Below, piece after piece: positions 8,575-16,535 of a stretch of 23,438 nt of DNA. Position 1 is the stretch's first letter; each line of letters opens with the position of its first letter. The notes beneath the pieces are model-generated. The model had not been told where the DNA came from. It saw nothing but the letters and a program-made list of their open reading frames with translations, and did not search any database. The stretch lies in assembly GCA_042091225.1 (NCBI GenBank), contig JBELHW010000024.1:1-23438 (forward strand), written 5' to 3'. A program made the translations under genes and the position numbers. Source of the stretch: JABAYQ01 sp042091225 (GTDB lineage: Bacteria; Bacteroidota; Bacteroidia; Flavobacteriales; UBA7312).

Positions 8575-9174
8575 ATGCAAGTTAAAAGCTCAAAGTTTGT
8601 AATAAGCAATACAGATATTAAAAAATGCCCAGCCCCTTCCATTCCAGAATATGCATTTATAGGAAGATCAAATGTTGGCAAATCGTCTCTTATAAACTCT
8701 ATTACCAATAGAAAAAACTTAGCTAAAACATCAGGAAAGCCAGGAAAAACTCAACTAATTAACCACTTTATAATTAATGATAAATGGTATTTAGTAGATT
8801 TGCCAGGATACGGATATGCTAGTGTTTCAAAAAAACAGCGATTAGAATTTGCTCAGTTTATAAAAACTTATCTTTTAGAAAGGAAAAATCTAATGAGTCT
8901 TTTTGTGCTTGTAGACAGTAGGCTAAAACCACAAAAAATAGATCTTGAATTTATGAGCTGGTTAGGTGAAAAGAACATTCCTTTTGTTATTTGTTTTACC
9001 AAATTAGATAAACTTTCAAAAACAGCTGTTCAAAAAAATATTAGCGCATATAAAGAAGAGATGTTGAAATCATGGCAAGAATTACCACAATTATTTTTTA
9101 CCTCTTCAACTAAATCGATTGGACAAGAAGATATATTATCCTATATAGAAAATATAAACAAATTATTTAAGTAA
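8575..9174 (+). CDS. engB: Ribosome biogenesis GTPase EngB (YihA/YsxC)
   Basis: TRAFAC-class GTPase needed for late large-subunit ribosome assembly. The 199 residues contain the G1 loop GRSNVGKS (30-37), a G2-region Thr in KPGKTQ (55-60), G3 DLPGYGYA (75-82) and G4 TKLD (142-145), with the TSS of G5 near 170. Length is typical. It follows the hydrolase by four bases. Its last 12 bases overlap the 3' end of gldC on the other strand. Confidence 0.97.
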   Translation: MQVKSSKFVISNTDIKKCPAPSIPEYAFIGRSNVGKSSLINSITNRKNLAKTSGKPGKTQLINHFIINDKWYLVDLPGYGYASVSKKQRLEFAQFIKTYLLERKNLMSLFVLVDSRLKPQKIDLEFMSWLGEKNIPFVICFTKLDKLSKTAVQKNISAYKEEMLKSWQELPQLFFTSSTKSIGQEDILSYIENINKLFK

Positions 9175-9483
9175 CTTTTCTTTGAAGTGATGGCAAAAAT
9201 CTCTTAAATCTCCTGCCATTTTATCTTCACCGATTGCTCTTTCTAAAGTATCTGACATTGACAATAAAGTCTGATGAAAAAAATGTTTCATTTCTTGAGA
9301 TTCCATGTCTTTTGTCCATAAATCAATTTTCAAAGTCTCCTTAGATTTAAGATCCCAAAAGGAAAGAAAGGCAGCTTTTGATTCACTTAGTTCTTGAGCT
9401 CCATCTGAAGCTTCCCAGTGTAATTTCTCAGGAATATTATTTTCGTCTAAACTAACGTTTACTGTAATTTTAGATTCTTTCAT
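9163..9483 (-). CDS. gldC: Gliding motility protein GldC
   Basis: 106-residue soluble protein of the GldC family, found across Bacteroidota beside gldB. Recognisable parts are the start SKITVNVSLDENNIPEKLHWEASD split over residues 4-27, the central AAFLSFWDLKSKETLKIDLW segment, and the C-terminal MAGDLRDFCHHFKEKL. There is no signal peptide. In Flavobacterium johnsoniae, GldC is not essential for gliding but improves it, and its biochemical role is unknown. The ATG overlaps the gldB stop by one base (TAATG), so the two are translated together. Confidence 0.92.
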   Translation of the reverse strand: MKESKITVNVSLDENNIPEKLHWEASDGAQELSESKAAFLSFWDLKSKETLKIDLWTKDMESQEMKHFFHQTLLSMSDTLERAIGEDKMAGDLRDFCHHFKEKLLK

Positions 9484-10439
9484 TATGGTTTATATTTAGA
9501 TTGTTGTAATATATATTGTGGGTCTTTAATAAGCATTAATTCCTCTAAAGATAAGTCAGGATTATTTTTCATGAACTTCTTTACTATTTGGTAACCTACC
9601 CAATTTACAACCTGGCCTGGCGAATTTGGCATTCCTTTAGAGCTTGGAGCAGGATTTATATATTTTTCAATTTCAAATCTATCGTTAGAAAAAAGTAGGC
9701 CTTTAGAAATTAAAAAATTCCAAATAGGAAACTCATTTGAATAACACCATTGTAACTGATCAGGGGTATACTGCATAACTACATGTTCCTCTTTATCTAG
9801 CACATTGGATAAAATATATTTTAACTTTCCTTGATATATTATGTTTTGTAAAAATCCTCCTCTGTCAATAACAAATTCCGACTTCAACCACTGATACATT
9901 GCAGTACAAATCATAAACTCAGAACTAAATTGATGGTGCATATAAGGTGGGTATTTGTAACTCAAGTCTTTATAAAAAGAAGGTTCTAAAAACATTTCTA
10001 AACCTATTGCTAAAGTATTTTCGTTTACTGCAACAGGAAAATTAAAAGCGCCAAAATAAGTAACTAATTTAGGAGCTTTTTTAGATGGAAAAAACTTTTT
10101 ATAATTTACAAAAGCATCACTCAACTCTAAAGAAAAATCGTCAAATTCTTGGTAGTTTTGTTGGATTAAACTAATTGATTTGGCAAAATCTTTGTCTGCT
10201 GTTATTTCAGCAACTATAGAATTAATGTCTTTATTTTCAGGAACATAGAGTATGCCTTGTTTATAGTCTTGCCAAAAAGCACCATAAATTAGCTCTAGAC
10301 TATCTTCATTATAATTTTTATCTGTTGAATAAAAAATTGTTTCTAGATGTAAAGTAGGATAAACTATCTCATTAGATTTGTCAGGCACACAACTAGCCAT
10401 ACACAAAAATAAACCGCTTATTAAAAAATAATTTTTCAC
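9483..10439 (-). CDS. gldB: Gliding motility lipoprotein GldB
   Basis: 318-residue lipoprotein. The start is GTG at 10437-10439, giving MKNYFLISGL followed by a lipobox ending LCMASC, with C17 as the lipidated residue. The body carries GldB-family text such as NTLAIGLEMFLEP, YPPYMHHQFSSEFM and PGQVVNWVGYQIVKKFM. GldB is required for gliding in F. johnsoniae. Homologs also occur in non-gliding Bacteroidota, so presence alone does not prove motility. It is arranged head to head with nadE, only 35 bases apart, and is followed by gldC. Confidence 0.93.
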   Translation of the reverse strand: MKNYFLISGLFLCMASCVPDKSNEIVYPTLHLETIFYSTDKNYNEDSLELIYGAFWQDYKQGILYVPENKDINSIVAEITADKDFAKSISLIQQNYQEFDDFSLELSDAFVNYKKFFPSKKAPKLVTYFGAFNFPVAVNENTLAIGLEMFLEPSFYKDLSYKYPPYMHHQFSSEFMICTAMYQWLKSEFVIDRGGFLQNIIYQGKLKYILSNVLDKEEHVVMQYTPDQLQWCYSNEFPIWNFLISKGLLFSNDRFEIEKYINPAPSSKGMPNSPGQVVNWVGYQIVKKFMKNNPDLSLEELMLIKDPQYILQQSKYKP

Positions 10440-10443
10440 CTGA

Positions 10444-10451
10444 TAAAATTA
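10444..10451 (-). promoter_or_regulatory. Candidate -7 element for gldB-gldC
   Basis: Minus-strand TAATTTTA matches TAnnTTTG in seven of eight positions and ends four bases before the GTG start of gldB. A -33 element would have to lie inside the nadE start region, and none is clear. Confidence 0.4.
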
Positions 10452-10459
10452 CAATTTAT

Positions 10460-10467
10460 TACCTTTG
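10460..10467 (+). promoter_or_regulatory. Bacteroidota -7 promoter element for nadE
   Basis: TACCTTTG is an exact match to TAnnTTTG, seven bases before the nadE ATG at 10475. Its -33 region would overlap the gldB start codon on the opposite strand. Confidence 0.6.
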
Positions 10468-10474
10468 TATTTAT

Positions 10475-11242
10475 ATGACAAATAAAGATATTATAGACTT
10501 TATCACCAAATGGATGCAGCAATATATAAAACAATCAAATTGCGATGGTTTTGTAGTTGGAGTTTCTGGTGGCATAGACTCTGCTTTAACCTCAACATTA
10601 GCTGCAAAAACAGGTAAAAAAGTTATATGCTTAGAGATGCCTATTCATCAAGAAAAAACGCAAATCAATAGGGCTAAAGAACATATTGATTGGCTAAAGT
10701 CTAATTTTTCAAATGTCGAATCAATTAATATTGATCTTAGTAAATTATATGATCAATTTGTAAATTCGGTTGAAAAAAAGGACTCTATCAACTACGACAT
10801 ATCTTTGGTAAACTCTAGAGCTAGATTAAGAATGACTACCCTTTATTATTTTGCTCAGCTGAATAATCTTTTGGTAACGGGTACTGGCAACAAAGTTGAA
10901 GATTTTGGTATTGGGTTCTTTACAAAATATGGCGATGGTGGCGTAGATTTGAGTCCTATTGCTGACTTATTAAAAACGGAAATTTACTCACTTTGTAAAA
11001 CATTAGGAGTTGTTGAGTCTATATTAGTAGCTCCTCCGACAGACGGACTTTGGGGAGATGACAGAACCGACGAAGATCAAATTGGAGCCACTTATCCTGA
11101 ATTAGAATGGGCAATGTCATTTGAAGGAGATGAAAATAATATTAGCAATCGTAAAAAAGAAGTATTAGCTATTTACAAAAGCTTCAATACAAAAAATAAA
11201 CACAAAATGATTCCTATACCAGTTTGTATAGTTCCGAGATAA
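10475..11242 (+). CDS. nadE: NAD(+) synthase, ammonia-dependent type
   Basis: Final step of NAD synthesis: ATP-dependent amidation of nicotinic acid adenine dinucleotide. The 255-residue protein has the PP-loop GVSGGIDSAL (29-38), NSRARLRM, and GTGNKVEDFGIGFFTKYGDGG with the DLSPIADL segment that follows, all typical of NadE. There is no N-terminal glutaminase domain, so the nitrogen source should be free ammonia. The gene lies divergent from gldB, an arrangement also seen in flavobacteria. Its stop is one base from the korB stop on the opposite strand. Confidence 0.96.
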   Translation: MTNKDIIDFITKWMQQYIKQSNCDGFVVGVSGGIDSALTSTLAAKTGKKVICLEMPIHQEKTQINRAKEHIDWLKSNFSNVESINIDLSKLYDQFVNSVEKKDSINYDISLVNSRARLRMTTLYYFAQLNNLLVTGTGNKVEDFGIGFFTKYGDGGVDLSPIADLLKTEIYSLCKTLGVVESILVAPPTDGLWGDDRTDEDQIGATYPELEWAMSFEGDENNISNRKKEVLAIYKSFNTKNKHKMIPIPVCIVPR

Positions 11243-11243
11243 A

Positions 11244-12245
11244 TTATTTTACAATCCAGCTATTATTTCCACTTAATAAACTATCTAAATTTCCCTTTCC
11301 TTTGACCTCAATCGATTCTTCGATCTGATTTTGCATAGCGTCTTCATAACATTCTCTTTTCTCTGAATAAAATACTCCAAAAGGTCTTGGTAAATCATTG
11401 TCGAAAAAACGGCTTAATAAATTTGCTTTAGCTTGATCTGTTTCGTCATGAATCCATAAGTCATTTGGAGAATAATCTTCCAAAGAAACAACTACAGGTT
11501 TTAATCCGTCAAGTATAATTCCTTTATCTCGATTTTCTCCAAAAATTAAAGGTTCCCCTTGTTTTAAAAATAAGGTTTGATTTTCTTTAGTATGCTTATC
11601 AGTCATACCAAAAAAAGCACCATCATTAAAGACGTTACAATTTTGATAAATTTCTAATAATGAAGTTCCTTTATGATCATTCGATCGTTTTAGCATTTCT
11701 CTCAAATGCTTTGGGTCTCTATCAATTGTTCTTGCAATAAAAGTAGAATCAGCACCCATACACAAGGCTAGTGGGTTAAATGGTTTCTCGATAGAACCCA
11801 TTGGAGTTGACTTTGTTTTCTTACCCTTTTCAGAAGTAGGAGAATATTGTCCTTTAGTCAATCCATAAATTTGATTGTTAAACAGTAAAATGTTTGTGTC
11901 AAAATTTCTTCTAAGTAAATGAATTAAATGGTTTCCACCTATAGACAAAGAATCACCATCTCCTGTAATAATCCAAACACTTAAGTCAGGACGAGAAGCT
12001 TTCAAACCGCTTGCAATTGCTGTTGCTCTTCCATGTATTGAGTGCATTCCATAAGTATTCATATAATATGGAAACCTCGAGGAACATCCTATACCTGATA
12101 TGAAAACAATATCCTCTTTCGGAACATTGATTTCTGGCATAACAGATTGTACTTGTTTTAAAATTGAATAGTCTCCACATCCGGGACACCATCTAACTTC
12201 TTGATCTGTAGTAAAATCTTTTGGGGTATATATACTATTCTCCAT
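11244..12245 (-). CDS. korB: 2-oxoglutarate:ferredoxin oxidoreductase, beta subunit
   Basis: Thiamine diphosphate and [4Fe-4S]-binding subunit of a 2-oxoacid:acceptor oxidoreductase. The 333 residues show cluster cysteines C20 and C23 (WCPGCGDY), C54 (GIGCSS) and C203 (YQNCNVFNDG). The TPP/Mg motif begins GDGDSLSIGGNH at 95 and ends with NN at 123-124. The set matches the KorB/PorB family. The partner is KorA directly upstream, with coding regions overlapping by 11 bases. It passes electrons from oxidative decarboxylation of 2-oxoglutarate (or a similar oxoacid) to ferredoxin. Confidence 0.94.
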   Translation of the reverse strand: MENSIYTPKDFTTDQEVRWCPGCGDYSILKQVQSVMPEINVPKEDIVFISGIGCSSRFPYYMNTYGMHSIHGRATAIASGLKASRPDLSVWIITGDGDSLSIGGNHLIHLLRRNFDTNILLFNNQIYGLTKGQYSPTSEKGKKTKSTPMGSIEKPFNPLALCMGADSTFIARTIDRDPKHLREMLKRSNDHKGTSLLEIYQNCNVFNDGAFFGMTDKHTKENQTLFLKQGEPLIFGENRDKGIILDGLKPVVVSLEDYSPNDLWIHDETDQAKANLLSRFFDNDLPRPFGVFYSEKRECYEDAMQNQIEESIEVKGKGNLDSLLSGNNSWIVK

Positions 12246-14064
12246 CTAATATTTGGATTATGCGGTTTTTAATTTCTCTTGACTCGAATGGAATACCTTT
12301 TATCTTATTAAATGGAATTGCATCAACAGCATATTTATCTCTCAATATTTTTACAAGTTGGCCATTATTTATTTCTGGAACTAAAATTTTATCAAACTTA
12401 CTTATGATTTGACCTAAATTTGAGGGAAAAGGATGAATGTATTTAATATGAGCATGAGAAACAGAATATGTTGAAACATCTTTCATCGCTGTTTTTATAG
12501 CTCCATAGGTTGAACCCCATCCTAAAACAAGTAAAGAACCTTCTTCTTTACCTGAGTCAATTTTTTGTAATGGTATAGATTGAGAAATAAGGTCTACCTT
12601 TTTTTCTCGAATTTTAATCATTTTCTCGTGGTTATCTGAATCGTAAGAAACATTTCCAGTAACCTCTTCTTTTTCTAAACCTCCAATTCTATGTTCTTTT
12701 CCTTTAGTTCCTGGCGTAACCCATTCTCTTACTAACTTTTCGTCTCTTTTGTAAGGGAAATATTCGCCACCTAAATCTTTATTAGGAACTTTTATTTTAG
12801 CTAAATCTTTTACTTTAGGAAACATCCAAGGCTCTGCACCATTGGCGATATAACCATCGGACAGGTAAAAGATTGGAGTCATATGTTCTATTGCAATTCT
12901 ACAAGCTTCTATAATAGTTTCGAAACAATCAGAAGGTGTACTCGGAGCAATAATAGGAATTGGAGCCTCTCCATTTCTACCATACATCGCTTGAAGCAAA
13001 TCGGCTTGTTCAGTTTTTGTCGGTAATCCTGTAGATGGGCCTCCTCTTTGAACGTTAATAATCACTAATGGTAATTCTAACATAAAGGCTAATCCTATAG
13101 CCTCTCCTTTCAAAGCCACACCAGGACCTGAAGTTGCAGTAACACCTAAAGCACCTCCAAAAGAAGCACCAATACTAGCACTAACGGCGGCTATTTCATC
13201 TTCAGCTTGAAAAGACTTTACTTTAAAATTTTTGTGTTTAGAAAGTTCATGCAAAATATCTGAAGCAGGGGTAATAGGATAACTTCCATAAAACAAATCT
13301 AATCCAGATTGTTCACTTGCAGCTATCAAACCCAAAGCAGTACCCTGATTACCCATAATATTACGGTAAACACCTGCTTTCATTTTAGCAGGTTTTACCT
13401 CAAATCTACTACTAGAAATTTCACAGGTATTAGCGAAGTTATAACCTGCTTTTAATACCTTAATATTTGACTCTAAAATATCAATCTTATTACTAAATTT
13501 CTCATTTAAAAATGAGATAGTATGCTCTAAAGAACGGTTATACATCCAGTATATAAAACCTAAAACAAACATGTTTTTACATCTATCTTTTTCTTTTACA
13601 CCGATAGATACATCTGACAAACACTCTCTAGTTTGCTTCGTGACATTCATATCGATTACTCTATAATCTGCTAAAGAATTATCATTTAAAGGATTTTGAT
13701 CTTCATCAATTCCTGCTAATCTTAGATTACGTTTGTCGAATCCGTCAAGGTTCAGAATTACGGTACCTTGTTTTTTTAATCTTTTTAGATTTGCTTTTAA
13801 TGCAGCGACATTCATTACTACCAATACGTCACACTCATCACCAGGTGTAAAAACCTCAGTACTACCGAAAGAAATTTGAAATCCGGATACACCAGCTAAT
13901 GTACCTTGTGGGGCTCTAATTTCAGCTGGAAAATCTGGAAATGTACTTAAATCATTACCATATAGAGCAGTTGTGTTTGTAAACTGAGAACCCGTAAGTT
14001 GAATACCATCTCCTGAGTCACCTGCAAAAAAGATAACTACTTTATCTACTGTTTCTTTAGTCAT
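12235..14064 (-). CDS. korA: 2-oxoglutarate:ferredoxin oxidoreductase, fused gamma-alpha subunit
   Basis: 609-residue fusion. The gamma domain (about 8-205) starts with IFFAGDSGDGIQLTG (11-25) and includes FPAEIRAPQGTLAGVSGFQI. The alpha domain (about 232-609) carries GNQGTALGLIAA, the pyrimidine-binding GSYPITPASDIL (260-271), TSGPG (311-315) and GGPSTGLPTKTEQADL (341-356). That last block, together with fusion of gamma to alpha, is typical of the 2-oxoglutarate enzyme in aerobic and facultative bacteria; substrate is inferred from this. Its ATG abuts the nfu stop (TAA then ATG), making it part of the mrp-nfu-korAB operon. Confidence 0.93.
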   Translation of the reverse strand: MTKETVDKVVIFFAGDSGDGIQLTGSQFTNTTALYGNDLSTFPDFPAEIRAPQGTLAGVSGFQISFGSTEVFTPGDECDVLVVMNVAALKANLKRLKKQGTVILNLDGFDKRNLRLAGIDEDQNPLNDNSLADYRVIDMNVTKQTRECLSDVSIGVKEKDRCKNMFVLGFIYWMYNRSLEHTISFLNEKFSNKIDILESNIKVLKAGYNFANTCEISSSRFEVKPAKMKAGVYRNIMGNQGTALGLIAASEQSGLDLFYGSYPITPASDILHELSKHKNFKVKSFQAEDEIAAVSASIGASFGGALGVTATSGPGVALKGEAIGLAFMLELPLVIINVQRGGPSTGLPTKTEQADLLQAMYGRNGEAPIPIIAPSTPSDCFETIIEACRIAIEHMTPIFYLSDGYIANGAEPWMFPKVKDLAKIKVPNKDLGGEYFPYKRDEKLVREWVTPGTKGKEHRIGGLEKEEVTGNVSYDSDNHEKMIKIREKKVDLISQSIPLQKIDSGKEEGSLLVLGWGSTYGAIKTAMKDVSTYSVSHAHIKYIHPFPSNLGQIISKFDKILVPEINNGQLVKILRDKYAVDAIPFNKIKGIPFESREIKNRIIQILDGE

Positions 14065-14325
14065 TTATTGATCAATTTTATCAATGTCTACTACTTCTTT
14101 TACCTGAGGAAGTAATTTTTTAACAGCTTGCTCTACCCCAGCTTTAAGCGTCATCATACTAACCTGACAGTCACCACAAGCACCTAATAATTTTACTTTC
14201 ACAACGTAATTATCTGTGACTTCAATCAAACGAATATTACCTCCATCCGACTCAAGATAAGGACGTACTTGGTTAAGCGCCTCTTCTACTTTGTCAATAA
14301 TTTTTTTATCGGTTATAATTCCCAT
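14065..14325 (-). CDS. NifU C-terminal domain (Nfu-type) iron-sulfur carrier
   Basis: 86-residue protein consisting only of the Nfu domain, which binds a [4Fe-4S] cluster between two subunits and hands it to target enzymes. The family cores LESDGGNIRL (24-33), GACGDCQVSMMTLKAGVE with the cluster pair C50/C53, and the downstream hydrophobic strand are intact. It lacks the degenerate A-type domain that NfuA carries. It sits three bases after mrp and directly before korA, whose partner KorB needs a [4Fe-4S] cluster, so it is a plausible maturation factor for that enzyme. Confidence 0.93.
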   Translation of the reverse strand: MGIITDKKIIDKVEEALNQVRPYLESDGGNIRLIEVTDNYVVKVKLLGACGDCQVSMMTLKAGVEQAVKKLLPQVKEVVDIDKIDQ

Positions 14326-14328
14326 AGA

Positions 14329-15453
14329 CTATTTTGTTGAACAACCACTCATTGTTGTTATTTCTACTTTTTTAGTAGGCTCCAATTTATTTCTTTCATT
14401 CATTTGAACAACAACATTTTCTGCCAAATTAACAAAAGATAGAGCAATGTCAGTAGCTCCTTGCAGAACTGCAGGGCGACCTGCATCAGCAGCTTCTCGA
14501 ACACTTTGAACTAAAGGAATTTCAGCTAACAAAGGTAATTCAAGCTTTGACGCCAATTCTTTAGCACCATCTTTTCCAAAAATATAATATTTATTTTCAG
14601 GCAGCTCTTCCGGAGTAAAATAAGACATGTTTTCTACAATACCCAAAACAGGAACATTAATAGATTCCATCTGAAACATTGCGACACCTTTTTTTGCATC
14701 TGCTAAAGCAATCGCCTGAGGAGTACTGACAACAATAGATGCTGTTACTGGAATTGCCTGAACTAATGAGAGATGAATATCCCCAGTTCCTGGAGGCAAA
14801 TCAACTAATAAAAAATCTAACTGGCCCCAATCGGTATCCCAAAGCATTTGATTTAACGCTTTTGAAGCCATAGCTCCTCTCCAAACAACAGCCTGATCTG
14901 TATTGGCAAAAAAACCAATTGATAATAGTTTGACTCCATAACTCTGAACTGGCAAAATTTTTTGCTTACCATCTACTTCTTTACCGCTAGGTTTTGCATT
15001 TACAACATCAAACATTAAGGGCATAGATGGGCCATAAATATCGGCATCAACTAAGCCCACTTTGTACCCTTTATCCGCTAATGCAACCGCTAAATTTGCA
15101 GTTATAGTAGATTTACCAACTCCTCCTTTACCAGAAGCAACAGCAATAATATTTTTTACACCAGGAATTTCATTTCCTCTAATTACATTTGGAGCTTTCT
15201 TAGGAGCGTTAATAATTAAATTAACTTTAATCTCCGCTTTTTCGTAGACATGGTCGTGAATAGCTTTCAAACAATCTACTTCTACTTTTTTCTTGTATTG
15301 TAGTGTAGGATTATTTATTTCAATATCTAAAACTATTTCAGTGCCAAAAATTTGAATATTTTTAACTGAATTTGTAGTAACTAAGTTGCCTCCTCCACCA
15401 GGCAATGTAAAAGTAGTCAGTGCATCTAGCACTTGTTCTTTAGTAATTTTCAT
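14329..15453 (-). CDS. mrp: Mrp/ApbC family iron-sulfur cluster carrier ATPase
   Basis: 374-residue P-loop NTPase of the ParA/MinD class. The N-terminal MIP18/DUF59 domain (about 1-85) is followed by the deviant Walker A GKGGVGKST (108-116), DADIYGPSMP, DLPPGTGDIHLS, and the C-terminal KDGAKELASKLELPLLAEIP. In ApbC from Salmonella, a CxxC after the ENMS segment holds the cluster. Here that region reads ENMSYFTPEELPENKYY and has no cysteine pair; only C61 and C371 are present. Bacteroidota homologs commonly share this. It is the first gene of mrp-nfu-korA-korB, and its stop is TAG. Confidence 0.94.
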   Translation of the reverse strand: MKITKEQVLDALTTFTLPGGGGNLVTTNSVKNIQIFGTEIVLDIEINNPTLQYKKKVEVDCLKAIHDHVYEKAEIKVNLIINAPKKAPNVIRGNEIPGVKNIIAVASGKGGVGKSTITANLAVALADKGYKVGLVDADIYGPSMPLMFDVVNAKPSGKEVDGKQKILPVQSYGVKLLSIGFFANTDQAVVWRGAMASKALNQMLWDTDWGQLDFLLVDLPPGTGDIHLSLVQAIPVTASIVVSTPQAIALADAKKGVAMFQMESINVPVLGIVENMSYFTPEELPENKYYIFGKDGAKELASKLELPLLAEIPLVQSVREAADAGRPAVLQGATDIALSFVNLAENVVVQMNERNKLEPTKKVEITTMSGCSTK

Positions 15454-15458
15454 CGGGA

Positions 15459-15466
15459 CAAAGATA
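15459..15466 (-). promoter_or_regulatory. Bacteroidota -7 promoter element for mrp-nfu-korAB
   Basis: Minus-strand TATCTTTG exactly matches TAnnTTTG and ends five bases before the mrp ATG. No -33 TTG was found at 17-23 bases' distance. Confidence 0.55.
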
Positions 15467-15493
15467 GGGAATTAAGGTCTTATTTATAATGAT

Positions 15494-15820
15494 TCAACTT
15501 AATTCTTTGTTAGGGTCCCAAAAGAATTTTTCCAATTCTTGAATTTGATTATCTACAACTATTATTCCTTCATTTTCTAACAATTGTTGCATGAGGGTTA
15601 TGTCATCAAAATGAAATTTACCAGTTAATAACCCTTGTTTATTTACTACTCTATGAGCAGGGACATCTTTTAAATTGGACTTATTTAATGCCCACCCAAC
15701 CATTCTTGCTGATTTAGGAGAGCCTAAATATTTAGCTATGGATCCATAAGAAGTAACCTTACCAAAAGGCACTTTTTTAGTTACCCGATACACTTTTTCA
15801 AAAAAATTACTTTCGTTCAT
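15494..15820 (-). CDS. DNA alkyltransferase-like protein (ATL, MGMT family without active cysteine)
   Basis: 108-residue member of the O6-alkylguanine-DNA methyltransferase (DNA-binding domain) family. VPFGKVTSYGSIAKYLG (17-33) and the arginine-finger helix SARMVGWAL (37-45) are intact, but the active-site PCHR reads PAHR (54-57), with A55 in place of the acceptor cysteine. ATL proteins of this kind bind alkylated guanine tightly and hand the lesion to nucleotide excision repair instead of repairing it themselves. The ATG lies inside the end of trmB (14-base overlap), so it is translated from the same mRNA. Confidence 0.92.
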   Translation of the reverse strand: MNESNFFEKVYRVTKKVPFGKVTSYGSIAKYLGSPKSARMVGWALNKSNLKDVPAHRVVNKQGLLTGKFHFDDITLMQQLLENEGIIVVDNQIQELEKFFWDPNKELS

Positions 15821-16487
15821 CTGTATTTAATCTAAATCTGAGGTATGTGATTTCCATCCCTTTAGCTAAAAATAATTTTTCGTAGTGGGTCTTAATATCT
15901 AGATTCTCTCTTTTAACTTTAGCATTATAAACATCATGATCTGCGTCTTCTAGAACATGATTATTAGCTTCAATAATTCCTAGCGTGTATCCATGTAAAA
16001 ACTGACTATCTGTTTTAAGATGTATTTGTCCGTTTAAATTTAAAAATTGGCGATACCTTTCCAAAAATATAGGATGAGTCAATCTATTTTTAGCCCGCTT
16101 CTTTTTAATTTGAGGGTCAGGGAAAGTAATCCATATCTGATCTACCTCATTTGCTTCAAAAAAGCATTCAATAAACTCTATTCTTGTTCTTAAAAAGCAA
16201 ACATTTTTTAAGCCTTGGTCTAATGCTTGTGTAGCTCCCTGCCATATTCTTGCTCCTTTTACATCAACTCCAATAAAATTTATATTTGGATATTTTTTAG
16301 CTAAGCCCACAGAATATTCGCCCTTTCCACAACCTAATTCAAGAACAATAGGATTTGTATTTTGAAAAAAAGACTCATTCCACTTTCCTTTAAAAGAGTT
16401 GCTTTTTTTTAGATGATCAATCTTTGGTTCGAAGACATTTTGATATCCTTTTAAATCATCAAACTTTTTTAACTTGTTTTTTGCCAA
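15807..16487 (-). CDS. trmB: tRNA (guanine-46-N7)-methyltransferase TrmB
   Basis: SAM-dependent enzyme that makes m7G46 in the tRNA variable loop. In 226 residues it shows the SAM loop LELGCGKGEYSVGLAKKYP (49-67), the FIGVDVKGARIWQGA segment, and the conserved WITFPDPQIKKKRAKNRLTHP stretch split across 138-158. The best start is TTG at 16485-16487, giving MAKNKLKKFDDL, which aligns with the normal N-terminus of Bacteroidota TrmB; no ATG lies nearby in frame. The next gene in the operon is the ATL gene. It is divergent from the glycosyltransferase. Confidence 0.95.
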   Translation of the reverse strand: MAKNKLKKFDDLKGYQNVFEPKIDHLKKSNSFKGKWNESFFQNTNPIVLELGCGKGEYSVGLAKKYPNINFIGVDVKGARIWQGATQALDQGLKNVCFLRTRIEFIECFFEANEVDQIWITFPDPQIKKKRAKNRLTHPIFLERYRQFLNLNGQIHLKTDSQFLHGYTLGIIEANNHVLEDADHDVYNAKVKRENLDIKTHYEKLFLAKGMEITYLRFRLNTDERK

Positions 16488-16501
16488 TTTAAATTTTTAA
16501 A

Positions 16502-16509
16502 CAAAAATA
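16502..16509 (-). promoter_or_regulatory. Bacteroidota -7 promoter element for trmB
   Basis: Minus-strand TATTTTTG fully matches TAnnTTTG, 14 bases before the TTG start of trmB. No -33 TTG is visible at usual spacing. Confidence 0.5.
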
Positions 16510-16523
16510 CTTCAATTTTTAAC

Positions 16524-16531
16524 TAATTTTA
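16524..16531 (+). promoter_or_regulatory. Candidate -7 element for the glycosyltransferase gene
   Basis: TAATTTTA matches TAnnTTTG in seven of eight positions and ends four bases before the ATG at 16536. It faces away from the trmB promoter within a 48-base gap. Confidence 0.4.
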
Positions 16532-16535
16532 CTGA

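Noticed and set aside
11986..12192. Short open frames inside korB and opposite the korA/korB junction (12221-12412)
   Set aside because: They are shadows of korB and korA, which have full family motifs.
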